NCBI RefSeq assembly: GCF_007991455.1
Contig: NZ_BJYJ01000005.1
Location: forward strand, 124,001 to 188,000
Direction of reading: 5' to 3'
DNA: 64,000 nt
Source of the DNA: Chryseobacterium hagamense
Lineage (GTDB): Bacteria; Bacteroidota; Bacteroidia; Flavobacteriales; Weeksellaceae
Shown here: in pieces, positions 18,853 through 26,202 of the stretch
How the letters are laid out: every line of letters starts with the position of its first letter
Numbering within the stretch: position 1 is the stretch's first letter
Notes under the pieces: model-generated
What the model was told of the DNA's origin: nothing
What the model saw: the letters and a program-made list of their open reading frames with translations, nothing else
Databases searched by the model: none
Position numbers and translations under genes: made by a program

Positions 18853-18935
18853 AAATGTACCGATGTGAAAATTTAGCAATCTACCAATGCTTATTGTTAA
18901 ATCGGTAAAACGAATGCATCGTTACATTATTAATC
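18853..18935 (+). repeat. AT-rich intergenic repeat R1
   Basis: The sequence between the riboswitch and the receptor start shares blocks with 56108-56212 and 57702-57796: AATGTACC, TACCAATGCTT, ATTGTTAAA and GTTACATTATTA. Its two ends are partly complementary, so it can fold. It would be part of the receptor mRNA leader. Confidence 0.5.
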
Positions 18936-18971
18936 TGCCCCTTTTATTCATTAAATGTTAAAATTTATAGA

Positions 18972-21074
18972 ATGAAAGGATTATTTTTTTTAGGGCTTAC
19001 CGTTGGCGCATTCGCCTTCCTCCAGGCACAAAGTACCGATTCCGTAAAGATCAGGGAAATCGAAGCCGTTAATTTTACCAAAAGACTTCCCGTTGCAAAA
19101 GAAATCATCAATGTTCAGAGAGACCTCGACAGCCGGAACCTGGGGCAGGATCTTCCCATTCTGCTGAAAAACCAGACTTCCGTGATTTCAACTTCCGATG
19201 CCGGAAACGGGGTAGGCTATACCGGTTTCAGGATCCGGGGCGTATCAGGGACAGCCATCAACGTGATGATGAACGGAGTACCTTACAACGATTCCGAAAG
19301 CCAGGGAACTTTTTTCGTAAATGTACCGGACCTTACCAGTTCCGCATCACAGATTTTGATCCAGCGAGGAGTCGGCACTTCCAACAACGGGGCCGCAGCT
19401 TTCGGAGCGAGCATCAACGTGCTTTCCAAAGATCCCGACGAAAAGTTTTATGTAAAAACCGACGACAGCTACGGCTCGTTCAATACCTATAAATATGCTG
19501 CGGAAGTGGGTTCCGGAAAATTCTGGGGCAACCGGCTTTCGGTGATGGGAAGATATACCCATATCAATTCCGATGGGTATATCGACCGGGCCTTTTCGAA
19601 ACTGGATTCTTACAATTTCACCGCCTTGTTTGAGGAGGGAAAGACGAGGATCCGCCTGATGGCTTTCGGAGGAAAGGAAAAAACCTACCAGGCCTGGAAC
19701 GGAATCGACCGCAAGACCTGGGAAACCGATCCGAAATTCAATTATTCCGGAGCAATCTATGATGCCGACGGCAATATTTCAGGATTCTACAATAATGAAA
19801 CCGATAACTACAAACAGAGCCACTACCAGTTGCTTTGGGAACAGAAATTCAACGACAGATGGAACCTCGAAACCACGCTGCATTATACGAAAGGAAAAGG
19901 ATATTACGAAAACTACAAGCAGGGCGATCCTTTTGCAAGGTATAACCTGCCGGATATGAATGGCGAAGATTCTTCCGATTTCATCAGGAAAAAATGGCTG
20001 AATAACGATTTTTACGGTATCGTTTCTACCTTATACGGGAAATTGGGAATGGTGGATATAAATTTCGGAGCAGTGGCCAACCAGTATTACGGAAGGCATT
20101 TCGGAAATGTAACCGGCGTTTTTCTGCCGCAGATCAATGAATATGAATATTACAGAAACCGTTCCGTAAAAAATGAAGTCTCAGGATTCGCCAAAGCCCT
20201 GGTGAAGCTGAATGATTTTGAATTTTTCGGAGACCTTCAACTGAGAAATGTTGATTACGATACCAAAATTATCGCTGCCGGCGACGGGGAAGGAGCAGAC
20301 CTGAAGAAAAACTGGCTGTTTTTCAACCCGAAAGCCGGAATCAATTACCGCATCGGCAACGGCAAGTTCTTCCTTTCCTATGCGCATGCCCACCGCGAAC
20401 CCAACCGTGATGATTTATTGGCCAACAACGATGTAAAAGCGGAAAAACTGCACGATTTTGAAGCCGGTGTGGAAAAACAGTTTGGCATCGTTTCGCTTAC
20501 TGCGAATATATACTATATGTATTATGTCAACCAGCTGGTGCTAAACGGGGAACTGAACAACGTCGGTGCTTTCATCCGCACCAATTCAGGGAAAAGCTAC
20601 CGGAGCGGCATCGAGCTGGGTGCATTGGCCAGGCTTTCAAAGCAATGGGAGATCAACGGAAACGTGAGCTTCAGCAACAACCGGAACCTGGATTTTAAAG
20701 TTGAAAATACCGAAGGCATCCAGGATCTCGGAAACACCCAGATTTCTTTCTCACCGGACATCATCGCCAACCTGGCCCTGAAATTCAATCCGAATAAAAA
20801 TTTCCAGTTTGCCCTCATGAACCAGTATGTAGGGAAACAGTATCTTGATAATTCGGAAGATGAGGACCTTCGGCTGAAAGACTACTTTCTTACCGATTTC
20901 AATGCGCAGTATCAGTTTAAGATCAAAAACAATGACATTGCCCTGAAACTTCTGGTGAACAACATTTTCAACAAAAAGTACGTCAACAACGGGGCGGTGT
21001 GGGATGGCGAACCGTATTATTTTTCACAGGCCGGGACCAATTTCATGTTCGGGATCAGCTGGACCATCAGGTAA
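18972..21074 (+). CDS. TonB-dependent receptor, probable thiamine uptake
   Basis: A 700-aa outer-membrane receptor with a signal peptide (MKGLFFLGLTVGAFAFLQAQ), plug domain (residues about 35-160: LPILLKNQTSVIS, GFRIRGVSGTAINVMMNG, ILIQRGVGTSNNGAAAFGASI) and a 22-strand-type barrel ending in an aromatic terminal strand (FMFGISWTIR). The upstream TPP riboswitch places it in the thiamine regulon. Riboswitch-linked outer-membrane receptors (omr1) in Bacteroidota are predicted thiamine transporters from comparative genomics. No inner-membrane pnuT or kinase follows here. The substrate is thus inferred from regulation, not from the protein sequence. Confidence 0.88.
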   Translation: MKGLFFLGLTVGAFAFLQAQSTDSVKIREIEAVNFTKRLPVAKEIINVQRDLDSRNLGQDLPILLKNQTSVISTSDAGNGVGYTGFRIRGVSGTAINVMMNGVPYNDSESQGTFFVNVPDLTSSASQILIQRGVGTSNNGAAAFGASINVLSKDPDEKFYVKTDDSYGSFNTYKYAAEVGSGKFWGNRLSVMGRYTHINSDGYIDRAFSKLDSYNFTALFEEGKTRIRLMAFGGKEKTYQAWNGIDRKTWETDPKFNYSGAIYDADGNISGFYNNETDNYKQSHYQLLWEQKFNDRWNLETTLHYTKGKGYYENYKQGDPFARYNLPDMNGEDSSDFIRKKWLNNDFYGIVSTLYGKLGMVDINFGAVANQYYGRHFGNVTGVFLPQINEYEYYRNRSVKNEVSGFAKALVKLNDFEFFGDLQLRNVDYDTKIIAAGDGEGADLKKNWLFFNPKAGINYRIGNGKFFLSYAHAHREPNRDDLLANNDVKAEKLHDFEAGVEKQFGIVSLTANIYYMYYVNQLVLNGELNNVGAFIRTNSGKSYRSGIELGALARLSKQWEINGNVSFSNNRNLDFKVENTEGIQDLGNTQISFSPDIIANLALKFNPNKNFQFALMNQYVGKQYLDNSEDEDLRLKDYFLTDFNAQYQFKIKNNDIALKLLVNNIFNKKYVNNGAVWDGEPYYFSQAGTNFMFGISWTIR

Positions 21075-21125
21075 TCATCAGGCTATATTTAAACAAATTA
21101 TAGTAAGTAAAAAGTTAGATTTTTC

Positions 21126-21150
21126 AAGGCTGCTCCGGCAGTCTTTTTTT
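21126..21150 (+). terminator. Probable terminator after the TonB-dependent receptor
   Basis: GGCTGC and GCAGTC form a short stem (one G-U pair) followed by a run of eight T, 50-75 nt past the receptor stop. Confidence 0.6.
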
Positions 21151-21155
21151 TATAG

Positions 21156-21255
21156 GGAGCTTTATCGCGCTATCCACTGTATCTTTTTTGTGCCGGCCTC
21201 CGCATTGCTCCATCCGCCACAAAAAAGGATGCCGTTCCTATCGCGGCTAGGGCAG
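21156..21255 (+). repeat. CTAGGGC-type 3' repeat element, copy 1
   Basis: The ends are AGCTTTATCGCGCTATCCAC and CCGTTCCTATCGCGGCTAGG. Inside, CTTTTTTGTG and CACAAAAAAG form a hairpin. The same ends, with a different interior, recur in reverse orientation at 62608-62700. In both cases the element reads in the same direction as the gene whose 3' end it follows. The rest of the 341-bp gap has no ORF; a promoter box is listed separately. Confidence 0.8.
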
Positions 21256-21400
21256 TCGTGATCGTTATTGCCATTTGATATTCAAGACATAGCTCCTATT
21301 GAAAACTTCCATCATCCAACCCATCAATCAGACTTCTTGGGTTCATGTTAAACTTACGGTCTTGAACGGCGTGCGTATACCAAAAGTCCCGAAAAAGTCA

Positions 21401-21408
21401 TAAATTTG
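21401..21408 (+). promoter_or_regulatory. Flavobacterial -7 box for the HU-like gene
   Basis: TAAATTTG matches TAnnTTTG and lies 8 nt before the ATG at 21416, implying a very short leader. No TTG at the right distance was found. Confidence 0.4.
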
Positions 21409-21415
21409 CTGCCAG

Positions 21416-22201
21416 ATGAATATTTCAGCTTACATTTTAGAATATTTGAAACAGTTCGGGACCGTTACAGTACCGGACTTCGGTGTTTTTTCCCTGGAAA
21501 AATCCAAGGCGGTGATCAATTCCGAAAATGGGAGCATTCTTCCTCCTGCCAGCACCATTAAGTATGCTCCGGATTATGAAGCGAAGTCGGATGATCTGGC
21601 AGCTTTCATTGCCGGACAGAAACAGATGACCCTGGAAGCCTCAAAAACCGACCTTCAGATCCAGACGGATTTCTGGAAGAAAAAACTTCAGGCCGAGCAG
21701 ATCCTGGAAGTTCAGGGGTTGGGCACCGTTTATATTGAAGACGGAAGCACCCGTTTCAAAGGGCAAAGGCTGCAGTCGGACCATCCGGATTTTTACGGAC
21801 TGGAAGAGATCAGAATTTCCGATATGCAGGCCCATAGCCCGAAATCGGCGGTTTCTTCCAATGCTGAAAAGGATTATAAGTTTAATAAATCGATTCTCTG
21901 GGCATTCCTGATTATCATTCCGGTGGTTGGGATCATTTATGTCGGTTTCACGCAACAGGAACTGCTGTTCGGGGAAAAATCGTTTGAGAATACCCCGATT
22001 TCCGTACAGACGAAAACCCACAGGATTCAGAAAGATACGGTGAAGGTTCAGCAGCATGCGGCTCCGGTAACGGATTCTTTAAAGAAAGATTCCATTATCC
22101 AGAAAACCGCTCAGCCGGTACTGCAGAAAACCGTTACAGTACAGCCGGCAGCTAAAAGCCAGACCCCAAAACAGGCAATTCCAAACAACACTAAGAAATA
22201 A
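21416..22201 (+). CDS. CCDC81-type HU-domain membrane protein
   Basis: A 261-aa protein. Residues 1-60 and 70-135 look like the paired bacterial CCDC81-type HU domains (ILEYLKQFGTVTVPDFGVFSL, then LEVQGLGTVYIEDGSTRFKG). A single transmembrane segment follows at about 160-178 (ILWAFLIIIPVVGIIYVGF), then a periplasmic Lys/Gln/Pro-rich tail with no SPOR domain. The topology suggests a cytoplasmic HU-like module tethered to the inner membrane; family members often carry a C-terminal SPOR domain, which is missing here. The stop codon overlaps the next ATG by one base (TAATG), so it is coupled to the thioesterase. Confidence 0.75.
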   Translation: MNISAYILEYLKQFGTVTVPDFGVFSLEKSKAVINSENGSILPPASTIKYAPDYEAKSDDLAAFIAGQKQMTLEASKTDLQIQTDFWKKKLQAEQILEVQGLGTVYIEDGSTRFKGQRLQSDHPDFYGLEEIRISDMQAHSPKSAVSSNAEKDYKFNKSILWAFLIIIPVVGIIYVGFTQQELLFGEKSFENTPISVQTKTHRIQKDTVKVQQHAAPVTDSLKKDSIIQKTAQPVLQKTVTVQPAAKSQTPKQAIPNNTKK

Positions 22202-22728
22202 TGGCAAAAATAAAAAAAGCTTCAGATTCCCTTACGGTAATGACGAACATCGTCCTTCCCAACGACACCAACCAGCTGAGAAACCTTTTCGGAGGCGAAC
22301 TTTTGGCCAGGATGGACCGCTGTGCTTCGATTTCGGCAACCCGACACTGCGAGAGAAGGGTGGTGACGGCATCTGTAAACCACGTCTCCTTCGATCATCC
22401 GATTCCGGAAGGCGGAATTGTGGTGATGGAATCCAAAGTCTCCAGGGCATTCTCCACTTCCATGGAAATTTATGTGGATGTCTGGCTGGATGACCCGATC
22501 AACCGTAAAAAAATCCAGACCAACAAAGGAATCTATACCTTCGTAGCTGTAGATGAGTTCAACCGGCCGATTCCGATTCCCGACATGGAACCGGAAACCG
22601 AGCTTGAACAGGAAAGATATGCTGCCGCTTTAAGAAGGAAAGAACTTTCCCTGATCCTTTCCGGAAGAATGAAGCCGTCTGAATCCGTCGAGCTGAAAAA
22701 GCTTTTCCAGGAGACTCCTGCAGATTAA
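22201..22728 (+). CDS. Acyl-CoA thioesterase (hotdog fold, YciA-like)
   Basis: Hydrolyses acyl-CoA to fatty acid and CoA in the cytoplasm. The 175-aa protein has the hotdog signature: LPNDTNQLRNLFGGELLARMD with the catalytic Asn/Asp region, VVTASVNHVSFDHPI and GGIVVMESKVSRAFSTSMEI. The C-terminal end (SGRMKPSESVELKKLFQE) is encoded by a 56-bp sequence that occurs again at 23240-23295. There the second copy would end the protein as PTE instead of TPAD. The present C-terminus is therefore probably the product of an insertion that duplicated the gene end without breaking the enzyme. Confidence 0.9.
   Translation: MAKIKKASDSLTVMTNIVLPNDTNQLRNLFGGELLARMDRCASISATRHCERRVVTASVNHVSFDHPIPEGGIVVMESKVSRAFSTSMEIYVDVWLDDPINRKKIQTNKGIYTFVAVDEFNRPIPIPDMEPETELEQERYAAALRRKELSLILSGRMKPSESVELKKLFQETPAD
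22658..22713 (+). repeat. 56-bp direct repeat, left copy (inside thioesterase 3' end)
   Basis: Identical over all 56 bp to 23240-23295 and in the same orientation. It begins TTTCCGGAAGAATG and ends CTTTTCCAGGAG, and encodes the last conserved residues of the thioesterase. Confidence 0.95.
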
Positions 22729-22736
22729 ACATAGAT

Positions 22737-22769
22737 AACACAAATACCGGCACAGATTTTCACAAATAA
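22737..22769 (+). repeat. Left imperfect terminal inverted repeat of the GxxExxY unit
   Basis: A 33-nt segment starting AACACAAAT and ending TTTTCACAAATAA. The reverse complement of 23191-23223 has the same length, starts AACACGAAT, ends TTTTCACGAATAA and matches at 22 of 33 positions, best at both ends. Confidence 0.65.
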
Positions 22770-22791
22770 TGTGCAACATAAATAAACACAA

Positions 22792-23177
22792 ATGAATATT
22801 TCGGAAAATGAGATCTCAAGAATCGTCTATGAGTCAGGCTATAAGGTTCACAAGGCTTTAGGACCTGGGCTATTGGAAAGTGCTTATGAGGAATGTATGT
22901 TTTATGAGTTGAAAAAACATAATATATCGATTGAAAAGCAAAAACCAATGCCTTTAATTTATGATGAAGTTAAACTGGATATCGGATACAGGCTGGACCT
23001 GATGATAGAAAATAATTTGTTTTGGAAATTAAATCGGTAGAAGCCCTGACTGACGTGCATCTTGCTCATATACTGACCTATCTCCGTTTGAGCAATTGCA
23101 AATTGGGAATGCTGATCAACTTTAATACCCTCTATTTTAAAAATGGTGTGAAAAGAGTGATCAATGGAAATTTATGA
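22792..23177 (+). pseudogene. GxxExxY family protein, frameshifted
   Basis: The first 75 codons encode the N-terminal half of a GxxExxY protein (VHKALGPGLLESAYEECMFYE, then LDIGYRLDLMIENN). At about 23017 the frame shifts by a missing base: the ATG frame ends at 23040, while another frame continues LEIKSVEALTDVHLAHILTY to a stop at 23177, which is the expected C-terminus of about 128 aa. The break separates the Asp strand from the ExK strand of the PD-(D/E)XK-like core, so it is probably inactive unless it is a sequencing error. The gene sits between 33-bp inverted repeats and 56-bp direct repeats. The function of the family is unsettled. Confidence 0.88.
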
Positions 23178-23190
23178 CTTTTATATCGTG

Positions 23191-23223
23191 TTATTCGTGA
23201 AAAAAATTAGTGTCATTCGTGTT
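23191..23223 (-). repeat. Right imperfect terminal inverted repeat of the GxxExxY unit
   Basis: Inverse counterpart of 22737-22769, starting 14 nt after the GxxExxY stop and ending 16 nt before the right 56-bp direct repeat. Confidence 0.65.
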
Positions 23224-23239
23224 AAACTGAATTATGTCT

Positions 23240-23295
23240 TTTCCGGAAGAATGAAGCCGTCTGAATCCGTCGAGCTGAAAAAGCTTTTCCAGGAG
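23240..23295 (+). repeat. 56-bp direct repeat, right copy
   Basis: Exact copy of 22658-22713. It continues CCTACAGAATAA, an in-frame alternative end for the thioesterase (stop at 23305-23307), and runs into the convergent DUF1648 stop at 23297. This copy is probably the remnant of the original gene end. Confidence 0.95.
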
Positions 23296-23296
23296 C

Positions 23297-23656
23297 CTAC
23301 AGAATAATTTCCTTTAAGGAGAGCCCACAAAAAATCAATGTTATGATTACCGATACAACCGACAGAAATATTTGTCGGTTTTTTATTGCCTGCTCCGGAG
23401 AGCTTTCAAGATAATCATTGTTTTTGCCGAACATTTTCTGAGGAAAAAAAAGGATAAATCCTATAAAAACCAGGAGCAGGGCATTGAAAGCCACGCCCAG
23501 CCATAAAAATATTTTGTTTCCGAATCCGTCCGGGCCTTCCGCAGAATAATGGATCGGAATGATTTCCGGAACCGAAGGGTATTCCATCCGTAATAAAGCA
23601 CTGTACATCAGGAACAGCAGGCTGGAAATTCCAAAAATAATTTTAGATAACTTCAT
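23297..23656 (-). CDS. DUF1648-like membrane protein
   Basis: A 119-aa protein from the Met at 23656 (MKLSKIIFGISSLLFLMYSA); the frame to 23689 would add 11 residues ahead of this membrane segment. Three hydrophobic helices are visible: residues 5-20, about 48-68 (WLGVAFNALLLVFIGFILFF) and 98-115. VPEIIPIHYSAEGPDGFGNK between helices 1 and 2 is the DUF1648 signature. The function is unknown. The stop overlaps the ancestral 3' end of the thioesterase, so these were tightly convergent genes before the insertion. Confidence 0.78.
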   Translation of the reverse strand: MKLSKIIFGISSLLFLMYSALLRMEYPSVPEIIPIHYSAEGPDGFGNKIFLWLGVAFNALLLVFIGFILFFPQKMFGKNNDYLESSPEQAIKNRQIFLSVVSVIITLIFCGLSLKEIIL

Positions 23657-23714
23657 GAGAATGCAAAATTGAAAAATTCTATCCTGCAAAATCAGTTTCT
23701 ATTTCTTTCTAACT

Positions 23715-23722
23715 TACCTTTG
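23715..23722 (+). promoter_or_regulatory. Flavobacterial -7 box for the dehydrogenase
   Basis: TACCTTTG matches TAnnTTTG and ends 30 nt before the ATG at 23753. Confidence 0.5.
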
Positions 23723-23752
23723 CATCAACAAATATAAAGAATTATGCCTTCA

Positions 23753-24682
23753 ATGAGAATATTGCTTTTAGATAAAAACCATCCTTTGATTACCGAACAG
23801 CTTACCGCAAAAAAATTTATTCTGGAAGAAGATTTTACGTCTTCCTACGATGAGGTGTGCAGGAAAATTGAAAACTACGACGGGGTGATTATCAGAAGCA
23901 GAATTCCTCTGGATAAAAATTTTTTAGAGAAAGCAAAAAACCTGAAATTTATTGCCAGGGTAGGAGCGGGGATGGAAAATATTGACATTCCGGTGGCCGA
24001 AAAATTAGGGATTCAACTCATCAATTCTCCGGAAGGAAACCGCGATTCCGTTGCGGAACATGTGGTGGGGATGCTTTTGGTTTTAATGAACAGGCTTTTC
24101 ATCGCTTCGCAGGAAGTGAAAAACGGCATCTGGCTGCGTGAAGAAAACCGCGGCGACGAATTGCTCGGAAAGACTGTAGGGCTGATTGGCTACGGAAATA
24201 TGGGGAAAGCTACGGCAAAACGATTGTCGGGTTTTGGGTGTAAAGTGGTTTTCTACGATATCCTGCCGGGCCTTTCCGATGAATTTGCGGAACAGGTCTC
24301 CCTGGAAGAATTAAAAGAAAGGGCGGAAGTAATAAGCCTGCATATTCCCTTAACGGAACAGACGCATTATATAGTCAACGGGGCCTTCATTGACGGCATG
24401 AAGCATAACTTTTATTTTGTAAACACGGCAAGGGGAAAAAATGTAGAAACGAAAAGTTTAGTCGGAGCGTTGAAATCAGGCAAGGTAAAAGGTGCCTGTC
24501 TGGATGTACTGGAATATGAAAAACCTTCCTTCGAAAACCTTGAAATTGAAAATGAAGACCTGAAATACCTTCTGGAGTCTGAAAAAACAATTGTAACGCC
24601 GCATATCGCAGGATGGACGGTGCAAAGCAAGGAAAAGCTGGCCCAGGTGATCGTAGATAAAATTGTGGCGGGGTTTGCTTAG
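23753..24682 (+). CDS. D-isomer-specific 2-hydroxyacid dehydrogenase
   Basis: A 309-aa NAD-dependent oxidoreductase of the phosphoglycerate dehydrogenase type. A catalytic domain comes first (VIIRSRIPLD, ARVGAGMENID), then the Rossmann insert with VGLIGYGNMGKATAKRL. The catalytic residues appear as Arg in VNTARGKNV, Glu in LDVLEYEKP and His in VTPHIAGWT. The length matches short family members without ACT domains. The exact substrate cannot be read; serA function is possible but the locus gives no support. Start: MRILLLD at 23753 is preferred, because the MPS extension to 23744 is not needed. Confidence 0.88.
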   Translation: MRILLLDKNHPLITEQLTAKKFILEEDFTSSYDEVCRKIENYDGVIIRSRIPLDKNFLEKAKNLKFIARVGAGMENIDIPVAEKLGIQLINSPEGNRDSVAEHVVGMLLVLMNRLFIASQEVKNGIWLREENRGDELLGKTVGLIGYGNMGKATAKRLSGFGCKVVFYDILPGLSDEFAEQVSLEELKERAEVISLHIPLTEQTHYIVNGAFIDGMKHNFYFVNTARGKNVETKSLVGALKSGKVKGACLDVLEYEKPSFENLEIENEDLKYLLESEKTIVTPHIAGWTVQSKEKLAQVIVDKIVAGFA

Positions 24683-24920
24683 TCCTGTTTCATCGGGTAA
24701 GCATTAAGTTCGTACAGGTTTAATGCTGCTGCTTAATTGAAGCATAAAATTTTAACGGTCTGCTGTGTAAACCGGATAAAATTTTTAAATAAAATTTCCG
24801 GGTGAAATGATTTCATTTTTTGCGTTTTTACTTTATGTTAAATAATTCATAATATAGAGCCAATAAGTAATAATTATTTTGAGTTTTATTAAATTGCCGC
24901 TCATTTTGAAATTCCTGAGA

Positions 24921-26177
24921 ATGCGTAATTTTGTCCTTATTGTAACGGTCTTTTTATCTCTTTTTTCCTGTAAAAAAAAATCTGAAAACCAGGAGGCGGT
25001 CGCCGGACCTGCGACGAACCTCCCGAATTACGGAAATGTAGATTTAAGCAAGGCATTTACACCGGCGGAAAGCTGTGTGGATGATAAAGCATCACTGGTA
25101 AGGTATATCGACCAATATTATAAAAAAGTATGGGAAAGAGGCGATCTCAGCGGAGGGATCCTGGTGGCCAAAGGAGACGATATCCTGTACGAAAATTACC
25201 GGGGGTTTGCCAGGGCGGGCAATCAGAAACCGATAGACCGGAATACACCGCTTCATGTAGCTTCAGTTTCCAAGACCCTGACGGCGATGGCCACGATGAA
25301 GCTGATCGAGGCAGGAAAAATCAGTTTATCGGATCCGTTGACAAAATTTTTCCCGGGATTCCCCTATCCGCAGGTTACCGTTAAAACTTTGCTGGACCAG
25401 AGAAGTGGCCTTCCGAAATACGAATATTTCATTACCAAAATACAGCCGGCTCCGGCAGAACTTTCCAAGGCTTTCCTTACCAATGAGGATATCCTGAACA
25501 TACTTATTAAATACAAACCTGCCCTGGCAAGGGATACGGATACAGGCTTTATGTACTGCAATACCAATTTCGCCATGCTGGCCCTTGTTATTGAAAAAGT
25601 AACCAAAACGCCCTTCCCGCAGGCCATGAAAGAAATGGTTTTTGAGCCTTTGAAAATGAAAAATACCTACATCTTCCAGGAAAAAGATATTCCGACGGCT
25701 TCACAGTCGTTTTACTACGGCGGAAGCAAGCTTTACCCTCTGGACCGGCTGGATCTGATCTACGGAGATAAAAACGTCTATACGACACCGAGAGATTTAT
25801 ATAATTTTTCAAAAGCCATGTTTTCAAAGGATTTCCTGAAACCCGAACTGATCGAACAGGTATTCACCCCGTACAGCAATGAAAAGTTCGGGATGAACAA
25901 TTACGGTTTCGGCTTCAGGATGAAACTGTTCGATAACGGGGAAAAGCTGACTTATCACAACGGCTGGTGGCACGGGACGAATTCCGTATTTGCCCATTTG
26001 CTTAAATCCAAAGTGACGATCATTGCCATCGGGAATAAATATTCCGGAAAAGTATATACAGCACTGGCGCTGTCCGGGCTGTTTGAAGATTTCCCGCCTC
26101 AGAAAGATAAGCTGCACAGCATCATGAGCGACGAAAAAGATACATTGAAAGGACATGGCGAAGTTTATGGAGAATAA
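24921..26177 (+). CDS. Serine hydrolase, beta-lactamase/PBP4-like lipoprotein
   Basis: A 418-aa envelope protein. Start at 24921 gives a lipoprotein signal (MRNFVLIVTVFLSLFSC, lipobox LFSC); the frame from 24879 adds 14 residues. The PF00144 domain has the SxxK catalytic motif in VASVSKTLTA, a Tyr-x-Asn motif in YCNTNF and HNGWWHG in the KTG-like place. Class-C beta-lactamase relatives of this sort are usually peptidases or esterases of the cell envelope. The next gene has its own promoter directly after the stop. Confidence 0.87.
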   Translation: MRNFVLIVTVFLSLFSCKKKSENQEAVAGPATNLPNYGNVDLSKAFTPAESCVDDKASLVRYIDQYYKKVWERGDLSGGILVAKGDDILYENYRGFARAGNQKPIDRNTPLHVASVSKTLTAMATMKLIEAGKISLSDPLTKFFPGFPYPQVTVKTLLDQRSGLPKYEYFITKIQPAPAELSKAFLTNEDILNILIKYKPALARDTDTGFMYCNTNFAMLALVIEKVTKTPFPQAMKEMVFEPLKMKNTYIFQEKDIPTASQSFYYGGSKLYPLDRLDLIYGDKNVYTTPRDLYNFSKAMFSKDFLKPELIEQVFTPYSNEKFGMNNYGFGFRMKLFDNGEKLTYHNGWWHGTNSVFAHLLKSKVTIIAIGNKYSGKVYTALALSGLFEDFPPQKDKLHSIMSDEKDTLKGHGEVYGE

Positions 26178-26181
26178 TGTT

Positions 26182-26189
26182 TATTTTTG
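26182..26189 (+). promoter_or_regulatory. Flavobacterial -7 box for the Ig-like lipoprotein gene
   Basis: TATTTTTG matches TAnnTTTG and ends 13 nt before the ATG at 26203, in the 25-nt gap after the serine hydrolase. Confidence 0.5.
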
Positions 26190-26202
26190 CGTAAACATAT
26201 TC

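Noticed and set aside
22792-23040. 82-aa GxxExxY protein as an intact small gene
   Set aside because: The conserved second half continues in another frame to 23177, so the short product is a frameshift result.
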